DNA of 64,000 bases from Leisingera sp. ANG59. GTDB lineage: Bacteria > Pseudomonadota > Alphaproteobacteria > Rhodobacterales > Rhodobacteraceae. Of this stretch, positions 33,333 through 42,259 are shown in pieces. How positions within the stretch are numbered: position 1 is the first letter of the stretch; each line of letters opens with the position of its first letter. The DNA is taken from NCBI RefSeq assembly GCF_013317235.1, contig NZ_WLCM01000004.1, forward strand, positions 76,728 through 140,727. Direction: 5' to 3'. Under the pieces are notes generated by a model. It was not told the DNA's origin. It made no database searches and saw only the letters and a program-made list of their open reading frames with translations. Position numbers and translations under genes: made by a program.

Positions 33333-35402
33333 TTGCGCGATCCCCGCTATGATATTCTGTTCGAGCCGATGAAGATCGGCCCGCTCACCGCCAAGAACCG
33401 CTTTTACCAGGTGCCGCACTGCAACGGCGGCGGCTACCGCGACCCCTCTGCCGCGGCAGCCATGCGGGGCATCAAGGCCGAAGGCGGCTGGGGCGTGATC
33501 TTCACCGAACAGTGCGAGATGCATCACACCTCGGAAATCACTCCCTTCATCGAGCTGCGCCTGTGGGAGGACAAGGATATCCCGCAGCTCAGGAAGATGT
33601 CGGAGCGGATGAAGACCCATGGCGCACTGGCGGGTATCCAGCTGGCCTATTCCGGGATCAACGGCCCGAACCTCTATTCCAAGGAGGTGCCGCTGGCGCC
33701 CTCCGCCCTGCCGATCCGCACCTTCACCAATGACCCGGTGCAGGCCCGTGCGCTGGACAAGCAGGACATCAAGGATCTGCGCCGCTGGTTCGTCAACGCA
33801 GCCAAGCGGTCAAAAGAGGCAGGCTTTGACCTGATCTGCCTTTACGGCGCGCATGGGTTCGGCATCTTTCAGCATTTCCTGAGCCGGGCGACCAATCAGC
33901 GTTCGGATGAATACGGCGGATCGCTGGAGAACCGCGCACGTTTCAGCCAGGAAGTCATCGCGGATATGCGCGATGCGGTGGGCGACACCATGGCGATCAC
34001 TTTGCGCGTCAGCTTGGATGAAACTATCGGCGAGCTGGGCTTCTCCAACGCAGAAGTGCGCGATTACATTGAGATGAACAAGGACCTGCCGGACCTTTGG
34101 GATTTGGCGCAGGGTACATGGGAAGATTGCTCCGGACCCAGCCGCTTCAAGGAAGAAGCCGCGCAGGAACAACTGGTGCGCGGCATTCATGAACTGACGG
34201 ACAAGCCCATCGTTGGCGTTGGCCGCTTCACCAGCCCGGATGTGATGGCCAAGATGGTGAAATCCGGCACGCTGGATTTCATCGGCTGCGCGCGGCCGTC
34301 GATTGCCGACCCCTTCCTTCCGAAGAAGATCGAGGAAGGCCGGATCGAAGACATCCGCGAATGTATCGGCTGCAACATCTGCATTACCGGCGACATGACC
34401 ATGTCGATCAGCCGCTGCACCCAGAACCCGACCTTTATGGAGGAATGGCGCAAGGGCTGGCATCCGGAGAAGATGAACACCAAGGGCGACAGCTCCAACG
34501 TTCTGGTGGTCGGCTCCGGCCCTGCCGGTCTGGAAGCCGCCTGGGCGCTCTGCCGCCGCGGCTATGACGTGGCGGTGGCCGAGGCCAAGGACGTGATCGG
34601 TGGACGGGTGACCCGCGAGCGCCAGCTGCCGGGGCTGAACGCCTGGGGCCGGGTGGTGGATTACCGAGACTATCAGCTGAGCCAGCGCCCAAATGTGGAG
34701 ATCTACCGCGAAAGCCCGTTGGATGCGGACAGCATCCTGGAGTTCGGCTTCGAAAATGTCTGTATCGCCACCGGCTCCACCTGGCGCCGCGACGGGGTCT
34801 CCCGCCAGCACGTGGTGCCGATGCCGATCGCCGAGGGCGCCAAGGTCTACACCCCTGACGACCTGATGGACGGCACCACTCCCGAAGGCCGCGTTGTGGT
34901 CTATGACGACGACCACTATTACATGGGCGGGGTTCTGGCCGAACTGCTGGCCTCCAAGGGCGCGCAGGTGACGCTGGTCACGCCCTCGGCCTATGTCAGC
35001 GACTGGACCAACAACACGCTGGAGCAGGTGGCGATCCATCCGCGCCTGATTGAGGCCGGGGCGGAGATTGTGCTGAATCGCGGGGTGACTGAAATCCACG
35101 CGGGCCATGTGGTCAGCAACTGCACCTACACGGACCGCACCTGGACCATCGAGGCGGATGCCGTGGTGATGGTCGCCTCGCGGACCGGCAACGACAGCAT
35201 CTACGAGGACCTGCGCGCCCGCGAGGCGGATTGGGCGGATGCCGGCATCAAGTCAGTCAAGATCATCGGCGACGCCAGCGCGCCGGGGCCGATCGCTTGG
35301 GCGACTTATGCGGGCCACCGCTATGCCCGCGAGCTGGACGGATCTGACATCGGCGATGCGCTGCCCTTTCGTCGTGAGATCACCGAGCTGGCCCTGGACT
35401 GA
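33333..35402 (+). CDS. Trimethylamine-dehydrogenase-family iron-sulfur flavoprotein (NADH:flavin oxidoreductase, N-demethylase-like)
   Basis: 689 aa from a TTG at 33333, chosen because AAGGAG lies ahead of it and the product begins RDPRYDILFEPMKIGPL as in the family. The TIM barrel has VPHC with Cys30, the residue that carries covalent FMN in trimethylamine dehydrogenase. A [4Fe-4S] set follows at Cys344, Cys347, Cys350 and Cys362. An ADP/NAD-type domain starts VLVVGSGPAGLEAAWAL. From recalled TMADH sequence, two of three substrate-bowl aromatics differ (Gln60 and Asp354; Trp263 is kept), so the substrate is unlikely to be trimethylamine. Oxidative N-demethylation of an N-methyl amino acid is a better guess. 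Confidence 0.88.
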   Translation: MRDPRYDILFEPMKIGPLTAKNRFYQVPHCNGGGYRDPSAAAAMRGIKAEGGWGVIFTEQCEMHHTSEITPFIELRLWEDKDIPQLRKMSERMKTHGALAGIQLAYSGINGPNLYSKEVPLAPSALPIRTFTNDPVQARALDKQDIKDLRRWFVNAAKRSKEAGFDLICLYGAHGFGIFQHFLSRATNQRSDEYGGSLENRARFSQEVIADMRDAVGDTMAITLRVSLDETIGELGFSNAEVRDYIEMNKDLPDLWDLAQGTWEDCSGPSRFKEEAAQEQLVRGIHELTDKPIVGVGRFTSPDVMAKMVKSGTLDFIGCARPSIADPFLPKKIEEGRIEDIRECIGCNICITGDMTMSISRCTQNPTFMEEWRKGWHPEKMNTKGDSSNVLVVGSGPAGLEAAWALCRRGYDVAVAEAKDVIGGRVTRERQLPGLNAWGRVVDYRDYQLSQRPNVEIYRESPLDADSILEFGFENVCIATGSTWRRDGVSRQHVVPMPIAEGAKVYTPDDLMDGTTPEGRVVVYDDDHYYMGGVLAELLASKGAQVTLVTPSAYVSDWTNNTLEQVAIHPRLIEAGAEIVLNRGVTEIHAGHVVSNCTYTDRTWTIEADAVVMVASRTGNDSIYEDLRAREADWADAGIKSVKIIGDASAPGPIAWATYAGHRYARELDGSDIGDALPFRREITELALD

Positions 35403-35404
35403 CG

Positions 35405-36544
35405 ATGACAGCGACGCTGGACATACTGGAGCGGCTGACCGGGTTCGACACGGTCAGCCGCAACTCAAACCTGGAGCTTGCCGCCTATGTGGAGGGCTTC
35501 CTGGTTGAGCGCGGTTTCGCAGTGATGCGGCTGCCGTCGCCGGATGGCTCTAAGACCGGGCTCTACGCCGAGAAAGGCCCGGCAGGGCAGGGGGTGCTGC
35601 TGTCGGCGCATACGGACGTCGTGCCGGTGGACGGGCAGAATTGGACCCGCGATCCGTTCCGGCTGATCCGGGACGGAGAACGTGTCTATGGCCGTGGCAC
35701 CACCGATATGAAGGGCTATGTTGCCAGTGCCTTGGCGCTGGCGGACCGGGCGGCAACAGCGGATCTGAAAGAGCCGCTGAAAATTGCTCTGTCCTATGAT
35801 GAGGAAATCGGCTGCGTCGGTATCCAGGAGATGCTGGAGCGTCTTGCGCCGCTGATCGGTCAGCCCCGCGCCTGCTTCGTGGGTGAGCCGACGGAGATGG
35901 AAGTCGCCATTGGCCACAAGGGCAAGGCGGCCCTGCGTGCTGTCTGCCACGGCCAAAGCGGCCATTCGGCCCTGGCGCCCAATTTCACTAACGCTTTGCA
36001 CTTGGCAGGGGATTTCATAAGTGAGCTGCGCACGCTGCAGGATGATTTCGCCGCCATGGGTGCGCGGGATGCGGCCTATGCGGTGCCCTACTCAACGCTG
36101 CACGTCGGCAAAATGAGCGGCGGCACTGCACTCAACATCGTGCCGGACCGGGCCGAGCTGACCTTTGAATACCGCCATCTGGCCGCCGACCGCGGCGAGG
36201 ACATCCTGGCCCGCATTAAGGCCGTTGCGGAGCGGGTCAGCAGCCGCTACCCGGCAAAGGCCCGCGTTGAGGTGGAAAAATACAACGCCTATCCCGGCCT
36301 CGACGTACCCGCGGACAGCCCTGTCGTCCTCTTTGCGCAGAAACTGGCCCGAAGCAATGGCACCACAAAGGCCGCCTTTGGCACTGAAGCCGGGTTCTTT
36401 GATCAGCTGGGCGTGCCGACAGTGGTTTGCGGCCCGGGATCGATGGCGGGGCAGGGGCACAAGGCTGACGAATACCTGGAACTGAGCCAGCTTGCCGCCT
36501 GCGACGCGATGATGGACCGGATCCTGGACGATCTGACAAATTGA
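35405..36544 (+). CDS. M20 peptidase-family deacylase (ArgE-like)
   Basis: 379 aa, beginning two bases after the flavoprotein stop. Metal-site motifs of M20 enzymes are present: SAHTDVVPVDG (His, Asp), GTTDMKG (Asp), DEEIGCVG (catalytic and ligand Glu), GEPTEM, and GQGHKADEY (His). The GFGTEAGFF-like FGTEAGFFDQLG is typical of acetylornithine deacetylase. It removes an N-acyl or N-formyl group from an amino acid. Tight coupling to the demethylase-like gene suggests the pathway yields or uses an N-acyl amino acid. Confidence 0.9.
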   Translation: MTATLDILERLTGFDTVSRNSNLELAAYVEGFLVERGFAVMRLPSPDGSKTGLYAEKGPAGQGVLLSAHTDVVPVDGQNWTRDPFRLIRDGERVYGRGTTDMKGYVASALALADRAATADLKEPLKIALSYDEEIGCVGIQEMLERLAPLIGQPRACFVGEPTEMEVAIGHKGKAALRAVCHGQSGHSALAPNFTNALHLAGDFISELRTLQDDFAAMGARDAAYAVPYSTLHVGKMSGGTALNIVPDRAELTFEYRHLAADRGEDILARIKAVAERVSSRYPAKARVEVEKYNAYPGLDVPADSPVVLFAQKLARSNGTTKAAFGTEAGFFDQLGVPTVVCGPGSMAGQGHKADEYLELSQLAACDAMMDRILDDLTN

Positions 36545-36625
36545 GGGATCCTGCATGCCAATGACCACCTGCCCGCAGGCCATGGCGCGCAAGCCCCATC
36601 TGGCAGTCACCAGCAACCTGCCAGC

Positions 36626-36700
36626 ATGATCGAAGATTTTGCCTGGTTCGGCGCCCTCGGGCTAATCGCCATCTTGGCGATCCTGCTGCACGGGCCTTAG
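36626..36700 (+). CDS. Candidate 24-aa single-pass membrane peptide
   Basis: An ATG opens a 24-codon frame encoding MIEDFAWFGALGLIAILAIL then LHGP, one long hydrophobic helix with an acidic N-terminus, as in many small membrane proteins. There is no strong ribosome site. The stop overlaps the 3' end of the convergent aspartase fragment. It follows the M20 gene by 81 bases. Chance cannot be excluded. Confidence 0.25.
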   Translation: MIEDFAWFGALGLIAILAILLHGP

Positions 36701-37256
36701 CTTACCTTGGCGATGCCGTCGAAGGCCCGGCCGCGTTCGTCAAAGGCTTGCTGCACCCTGTGCAGCGCCTCGCAGAGCGGAGCGGTGCTGGCAAGTACTG
36801 CCAACCGGATCGGGGTCGGGTAGACGCCATTAGTTGATGGGCCGTGGTTCACATCGTCATTGGGGCGCAGATGAGTGTAGTCACCGGGCTGGCGCCCGAT
36901 CCGCAACAGCGCCAGATTGGCGATCATCTCGTTGGTGTTCATGCTGGTGGAGGTGACGGCGCTGCCCTGAAATACATCGACGCTGAAGTGCTCGTGATGG
37001 CGATCATTCAGTACCTCTGTGCAGACAGCGGTGATCGCCGCGGCCTTGCCCGGTTCCAGCCCTTCAGTTTCTGCATTGGCGCGGGCGGCGGCGGTTTTCA
37101 ACAGCGCCAGCGCCTTAACCAGTGCCGGGAAATGCGACAGCGGCACACCGGTAATTGGGAAATTTCCCGCGCCCGTTCCGTCTTAATGCCGTTCGGGCAG
37201 TCGGCAGGCAGTTCCACCTGGCCAATGGAGACTTGTTCCACGCGTGTCTTGTGCAT
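36697..37256 (-). pseudogene. Aspartate ammonia-lyase fragment, frameshifted and truncated
   Basis: The best preserved piece (36697-37146) reads LVKALALLKTAAARANAETE, then VDVFQGSAVTSTSMNTNEMI, then LRPNDDVNHGPSTNGVYPTP, the N-terminal third of aspartase/fumarase-fold lyases (NMNTNEV and PNDHVN-STND blocks). Upstream, in another frame, MHKTRVEQVSIGQVELPAD matches the normal aspartase start, and the NFPITGVPL segment that should follow is split by a frameshift near 37170. The rest of the enzyme, including the signature SS-loop, is absent after 36697. It is therefore a dead gene. It interrupts the space between the catabolic genes and the transporter. Confidence 0.8.
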
Positions 37257-37516
37257 TGTCTGCTGTCCTACTGCTGGGAGTTTTCCCCAAGGCCATGGCC
37301 AGATCCGCAGATGCGCCAAAGATGCGGTTTCCGTTGCAAGGAGAAGGGCCAGGCGAAGCAAGTGCGGCACCTTCTTGACCTTGCTAAGGCATTGCTTTGA
37401 ATTGTTTTTTAAAGATTAGGCAAAGACTAACATTTGCTGAGGGAGTCAATTCTTAATGCCGCCCCCGGGCCTTCCTATGCTGGATCAAACGAAACGCGGC
37501 AGACGGGGAGGCGCAA

Positions 37517-38608
37517 GTGCCCGGTAACAAGACAGATGCGATTGATGTGCGCAATGCGGTCAAACGCTATGGGGATTTCACCGCCCTCAAGCGCATTTCG
37601 CTGACCATCAAGGACAATGAGTTTTTCACCCTGCTGGGGCCCTCGGGCTGCGGCAAGACCACGCTGTTGCGGATGATCGCGGGTTTTGAGGATGTGACCG
37701 AGGGCGAGATCCTGCTGTTCGGCGACGAGATCGAAAGCCTGCCGCCGCATCAGCGGCCGGTGAACACGGTGTTCCAGAACTATGCGCTGTTCCCGCATAT
37801 GACGATCCTGGACAACGTCGCCTTTGGCCTGGAGATGCGCGGCAAGTCCAAATCCGCCGCCCGCAAACGCGCGGGCGAGATGCTGGAGCTGGTCCAGCTG
37901 TCGCAATTCGCTGCCCGCAAGCCGTCCCAGCTCTCAGGCGGCCAGCAGCAGCGTGTGGCGCTGGCGCGTGCGCTGGCGCCACAGCCTAAAGTCCTGCTTC
38001 TGGACGAGCCGCTGTCGGCGCTGGACCTGAAGCTGCGCAAGCAGATGCAGCTGGAGCTGAAGCACCTGCAGCGGGAGACCGGGATCACCTTCATCTTCGT
38101 GACCCACGACCAGGAAGAAGCGCTGACCATGTCCGACCGCATCGCGGTGATGTCGGCGGGCGAGATGCAGCAGCTGGGCACCCCGACCGAGATTTACGAG
38201 CAGCCGCGCAACATGTTCGTGGCGGATTTCATCGGGGAGACCAACCTGTTGGAGGTGTCTGTCGATCAGGTGATGAACGGCCGCGCGGTCTGCCATCTGG
38301 GCGGCGGCCACGCGCTGACCTGCAACTCGGTGGACGGCATCGGTGCAGGCGCCAAGGTGCATATGTCGGTGCGGCCCGAACGGCTGTTCATGTCCGACGT
38401 GCCGGTCGAGGCCGAGAGCCTCAAGGGCCGGGTCGCGGAGAACATCTTTGTCGGCACCGACATCAGCACGCTGGTTGATCTGGCCGAGGGGCCGCAGTTC
38501 ATCGTGCGGACCTCCAATTCCGACCGCGGCAACAAGCGGATCTTTGAGCCGGGCAGCGAGATTTTCGTCAACATGGAGCTGGGGGCCGGGCGCCTCCTGA
38601 TGGACTGA
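37517..38608 (+). CDS. Polyamine-type ABC transporter ATP-binding protein (PotA/PotG-like)
   Basis: 363 aa, beginning at a GTG with GGGGAGG upstream. Walker A is GPSGCGKTT, the signature is LSGGQQQR and Walker B is LLLDEP; the H-loop is VTHDQEE. A C-terminal TOBE domain (about 285-360) is present, as in PotA. It energises import by the two permeases encoded next. Its stop overlaps the first permease start by one base, so the four genes form one operon. Confidence 0.93.
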   Translation: MPGNKTDAIDVRNAVKRYGDFTALKRISLTIKDNEFFTLLGPSGCGKTTLLRMIAGFEDVTEGEILLFGDEIESLPPHQRPVNTVFQNYALFPHMTILDNVAFGLEMRGKSKSAARKRAGEMLELVQLSQFAARKPSQLSGGQQQRVALARALAPQPKVLLLDEPLSALDLKLRKQMQLELKHLQRETGITFIFVTHDQEEALTMSDRIAVMSAGEMQQLGTPTEIYEQPRNMFVADFIGETNLLEVSVDQVMNGRAVCHLGGGHALTCNSVDGIGAGAKVHMSVRPERLFMSDVPVEAESLKGRVAENIFVGTDISTLVDLAEGPQFIVRTSNSDRGNKRIFEPGSEIFVNMELGAGRLLMD

Positions 38609-39537
38609 TGGCAGCAGGCGCAGCAAGCGGCGGCTCAGCCCGCGCAGATACCTACAAGGACGCCCGCGGCTGGCTGCTGCTGCCGTCCTGGGCGGTGCTC
38701 GGCATCTTTGTGCTTGGTCCCGTCTGCATGATGCTGATCTATTCCTTCCTGACCAAGGAATTCCGCGGCGGGGTGATCTGGGAACCTTCACTCGCGGCTT
38801 ACGATCAGTTCTTCTTTGACCGCGGGCTGTTCGGGGATGAGCCGCCGAAGCTCGAGTGGACCTATATCACCATCTTCTGGCGTTCGATCTGGCAGGCCGG
38901 GGCGGCGACGCTGCTCAGCCTTCTGATCGGCTTCCCCACCGCCTATTTCATCGCCACACGGCCGGAAAACGTGCGGCCCGTCTGGGTGTTCCTGATCACC
39001 ATCCCCTATTGGGTGAATCTGCTGATCCGCACCGTCAGCATGAAGTTCCTGCTGCGTGATCAGGGGCCGCTCAATGACTTCCTGATCGGTACCGGGCTGA
39101 TCGACAGCCCCATTCACATCGTCAACACCAACTTTGCGGTGCAGCTGGGGCTGTTCTACTCCTACCTGCCGTTCATGGTGCTGCCGATCTATGCCGCGGT
39201 GGAGCGCTACAACTTCTCGCTCAGCGAAGCTGCTGCGGATCTTTATGCCAGCAAATGGACCACCCTGCGCCGCATCGTGCTGCCCGCGGTGAAGCCGGGC
39301 GTGGTGGCGGGCTGCATCCTGGTGTTCGTGCCGTCAATGGGCTCCTTCCTGGCGCCGGATCTGCTGGGCGGGGCCAAGAACTTCATGATCGGATCGCTGA
39401 TCGAGGAGCAGTTCAAGGGCAACGCGGGCAACTGGCCGTTCGGCGCCGCCGCCTCGATGATCCTGCTGACCATGGTGCTGATCATCCTGATGTTCTCCGC
39501 CCGCCAGCAGGCCAAAGCAGACAAGGCGGGAGGCTAA
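38608..39537 (+). CDS. ABC transporter permease (PotB/PotH-like)
   Basis: 309 aa with six predicted membrane segments. The EAA loop is recognisable in LSEAAADLYASKWTTLRRIVLPAVKPGV, the contact point for the ATPase. The order ATPase, permease, permease, binding protein is that of polyamine importers. It starts within the ATPase stop codon and ends three bases before the second permease. Confidence 0.92.
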   Translation: MAAGAASGGSARADTYKDARGWLLLPSWAVLGIFVLGPVCMMLIYSFLTKEFRGGVIWEPSLAAYDQFFFDRGLFGDEPPKLEWTYITIFWRSIWQAGAATLLSLLIGFPTAYFIATRPENVRPVWVFLITIPYWVNLLIRTVSMKFLLRDQGPLNDFLIGTGLIDSPIHIVNTNFAVQLGLFYSYLPFMVLPIYAAVERYNFSLSEAAADLYASKWTTLRRIVLPAVKPGVVAGCILVFVPSMGSFLAPDLLGGAKNFMIGSLIEEQFKGNAGNWPFGAAASMILLTMVLIILMFSARQQAKADKAGG

Positions 39538-39540
39538 GCC

Positions 39541-40350
39541 ATGGCGCATGTGAATGAAAATATCAAAACCTACAAAGGCTTCCGCGCGATCACCCTGCTG
39601 TGCCTGGTGGTGCTCTATGCCCCCCTGGTGATCGTCACCATCTACAGCTTCAACGCCTCCCAATCGATCACCAACTGGGAAGGGCTCAGCTTCCGCTGGT
39701 ACGCCGATGTGTTCACCGGACCGGAAAGCGCCAAGTTCAAATCCGCGGCCTTCAACAGCTTCACCATCGCCATCATGGCCGCCACCGCCAGCACGATGAT
39801 TGCCACATTGGCAGCCACCGCCATGGTGCGCGGCGGCCAGTTCAAGATGCGCACCGTGTCCTTTGGCCTGATCAGCCTGCCGCTGATGGTGCCGGAGATC
39901 GTGACCGCGGTGGCCACGCTGATCTTCTTCAATGCCATCGGCTTCACCCGCGGCTACTTGACCATCTTGGTTGCCCATGTCGCCTTCTGCATCCCCTTTG
40001 CCTATCTGCCGATCTCGGCCCGGATGCAGGGGATCGAGGACAGCTTCGAGCAGGCGGCGATGGACCTTTACGCCACCCGGCGGCAGGCCTTCACCAAGAT
40101 CCTGATGCCGCTGATGGCACCGGGCATCATCTCCGGCTTTCTCTTGGCCTTCATCGTCTCGCTGGACGATTTCATCATCACCAACTTCGTCAAGGGCGCG
40201 GGCGTCGAGACCCTGCCCACCGCGATCTTCGGCTCGGTCAAACAGGGCATCAAACCCAACATAATGGCGATCTCGACCATGCTGCTGAGCGTCTCGATCG
40301 TGATGGTCACCATCAGCTACTTCGTCAGCAAATCCGACAGCACAAAATGA
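39541..40350 (+). CDS. ABC transporter permease (PotC/PotI-like)
   Basis: 269 aa with six membrane segments. The EAA loop reads [27 protein letters not shown]. The N-terminus has the PotC-type segment [26 protein letters not shown]. It is co-transcribed with the other pot-like genes; the binding protein begins 20 bases downstream. Confidence 0.92.
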   Translation: MAHVNENIKTYKGFRAITLLCLVVLYAPLVIVTIYSFNASQSITNWEGLSFRWYADVFTGPESAKFKSAAFNSFTIAIMAATASTMIATLAATAMVRGGQFKMRTVSFGLISLPLMVPEIVTAVATLIFFNAIGFTRGYLTILVAHVAFCIPFAYLPISARMQGIEDSFEQAAMDLYATRRQAFTKILMPLMAPGIISGFLLAFIVSLDDFIITNFVKGAGVETLPTAIFGSVKQGIKPNIMAISTMLLSVSIVMVTISYFVSKSDSTK

Positions 40351-40370
40351 TCCAACCTGGAGGGAAACAC

Positions 40371-41408
40371 ATGAAAAACCTGCTGAAATCCAGCGCCGCC
40401 GCACTTGCTCTGAGTGTCGCTGCCAATGCCGCCGCCGCCGAGGGCAAACTGGTCCTCTACCATTGGTTCGAATACATGCCGCAGGAGGTCCTGGACAAGT
40501 TCACGGCTGAGACCGGCATCGAAGTGACCATGGACACCTACGATTCCAATGAGTCCATGCTGGCGACGCTGAAGGCCGGCGGCATGGGCACCTATGACCT
40601 GGCGGTGCCGGGCGACTACATGGTCAGCATCATGGCGGGAGAGGGGCTGCTGGACACCATTGCCGATGGCGAACTGGCCAACAAAGGCAACATTGCCCCG
40701 GAGTGGGCCGACCCCAGTTTTGACCCGGGCCGCGCTTCCTCGATCCCCTACCAGTGGGGGTCGACCTCCTTTGCAGTGAACCGGGACGCCTACAGCGGCG
40801 ACATCCAGACAACAGATATCCTCTTCAACCCTCCGGCAGAGTTGTCGGGCAAGATCAATATGCTGGACAGCCAGGGGGAAGTGATGGCGATGGCCTCCTT
40901 GCACTTGGGTATACCGCAGTGCTCCACAGACCGGGAACAGCTAAAGGCGCTGAATGCCATGCTGCAGGACGCCAAGCAGCATTGGGCCTCCTTCAATTCC
41001 GACACTGCCAAGGAAGTTCTGGTGTCGGGCGATGCCGCCGTTGGGCAGATCTATGACGGCTTTGCCGCCAAGGCCCGTGAGGAAGGCGCCAATGTGGAAT
41101 ATGCCTATCCCACCCAGGGCTATGTCGCATGGATGGACAACGTGGTGCTGCTGAAGGATGCGCCGAACCGCGAAAACGCGCTGAAGTTCATGGATTTCCT
41201 GCTCGAGCCGGAAAACATCGCCGCGGTCACCAATTATGCGCAGTATAATGCCGGGGTGACGGGCACAAGCGAGCACCTTGATCCGGCGCTGGCCGCCCAG
41301 CCGGAAAAGAACCCGCATGCACATGCGGGTGAGGGCGTGTTCATCGAGGTCTGTAACCAGGAAACCCAAGCGGTCTATGATCAAATCTGGACCAACCTGA
41401 AAAAATAA
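40371..41408 (+). CDS. Periplasmic polyamine-type substrate-binding protein (PotD/PotF-like)
   Basis: 345 aa from the ATG at 40371, where GGAGGG lies upstream and MKNLLKSSAAALALSVAANA is a clear signal peptide; the open frame extends further upstream only inside the permease gene. The mature protein begins LVLYHWFEYMPQEVLDKFTAETGIEV, the PotD family start, with YDLAVPGDYMVSIM and the C-terminal FLLEPENIAAVTNYAQY. The usual PotD acidic pocket residues cannot be confirmed by eye. It may bind putrescine or another cation, or the N-methylated compound degraded by the upstream genes. Confidence 0.92.
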   Translation: MKNLLKSSAAALALSVAANAAAAEGKLVLYHWFEYMPQEVLDKFTAETGIEVTMDTYDSNESMLATLKAGGMGTYDLAVPGDYMVSIMAGEGLLDTIADGELANKGNIAPEWADPSFDPGRASSIPYQWGSTSFAVNRDAYSGDIQTTDILFNPPAELSGKINMLDSQGEVMAMASLHLGIPQCSTDREQLKALNAMLQDAKQHWASFNSDTAKEVLVSGDAAVGQIYDGFAAKAREEGANVEYAYPTQGYVAWMDNVVLLKDAPNRENALKFMDFLLEPENIAAVTNYAQYNAGVTGTSEHLDPALAAQPEKNPHAHAGEGVFIEVCNQETQAVYDQIWTNLKK

Positions 41409-42080
41409 AATCCCCTGATAACGCCAAAGCCAGACTGCCCCGGGCGAGATAAGCCCGGGGCATTAGTAAAAACTCTCGTCTTAAGCGCCACTGCGAAATT
41501 GTTTCGAAGATGCTATGGTCCATGGGGCAGATTGCCTGGTGAAGGCTCTGCAGGATGAGCAAGTTCTGTACGCCAACGGGTTCCGTTACCTGATCGCTGG
41601 AAGGGCAGGCCCAATGTCACTTTGTTGGTGTGGATCCTAGCCTCGGGCCCCATTGATATCCGCCAAGTGAGATGATTAACGACCGCCAAATCGAGCTGTG
41701 ATATGAGCTGTCGATTCTGGCTTGCCGAGAGCAGATGGCCGTCTGGAACCCTCCTTTCCCGCATTCCACGGCACCTCTCGTGTGGATGACCGGCGCGCCC
41801 GGAGCCTAGAATGGTATGCCGGCCAACAGGACTGAGAGTTCAACACTGGCACACCAAATTTTTTATCAGTGATGTCAAGCTGAGTAGAGTTTTCACAGAA
41901 TGCCACGCCGATTTTCGGAGACCCTTAGTGCAAGCGGAGCAGAAACCAGCGCGCTTCAGTGAGTCTCCCAGGCCTTTTCCGGTGGTGGAAAGCGTCGGCG
42001 GGTGTGCTTAAGCTCTGCAGCCACGCAAATTTCGGCGGCGTCTGGACAGCACCCGAGTTGTCAGTTTTTGATTGGAAAAG
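41409..42080. other. About 670-base gene-free region
   Basis: After the Pot operon terminator, roughly 600 bases up to tRNA-Glu show no frame with a ribosome site or domain. The segment is AT-richer than neighbouring genes and broken by stops in all frames. It may be decayed sequence. No insertion-sequence ends were recognised. Confidence 0.5.
41436..41462 (+). terminator. Terminator-like hairpin after the Pot operon
   Basis: TGCCCCGGGC (41436-41445) and GCCCGGGGCA (41453-41462) form a perfect 10-bp stem with a 7-nt loop, 28 bases after the binding-protein stop. The following sequence has few T residues. Confidence 0.65.
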
Positions 42081-42155
42081 TGGCAGCCCGTAGGGGAATC
42101 GAACCCCTCTTTCCAGGTTGAAAACCTGGCGTCCTAACCGATAGACGAACGGGCC
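42081..42155 (-). tRNA. tRNA-Glu (UUC anticodon)
   Basis: A 75-nt minus-strand tRNA with encoded CCA. The 5' end is GGCCCGTTCGTCTATCGGTTAG, the anticodon TTC is complementary to 42120-42122, the T-arm contains GGTTCGATTCC and the 3' end is GGGCTGCCA. The first acceptor pair is G-U. It is 104 bases from the recJ stop and reads GAA/GAG. Confidence 0.96.
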
Positions 42156-42259
42156 ACTCTGTGCGTGAGCGGGTATTTAGTTGTAAGCGCCGGAACCCGC
42201 AAGAGAAAAAATACGCCTTTGTGAAATTTCTTATCCACAGGCGGCAAGCCTTTGAAAAA

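Noticed and set aside
33333-35402. Annotation as trimethylamine dehydrogenase.
   Set aside because: Two of the three aromatic cage residues are replaced by Gln and Asp, so the exact name would overstate the evidence.
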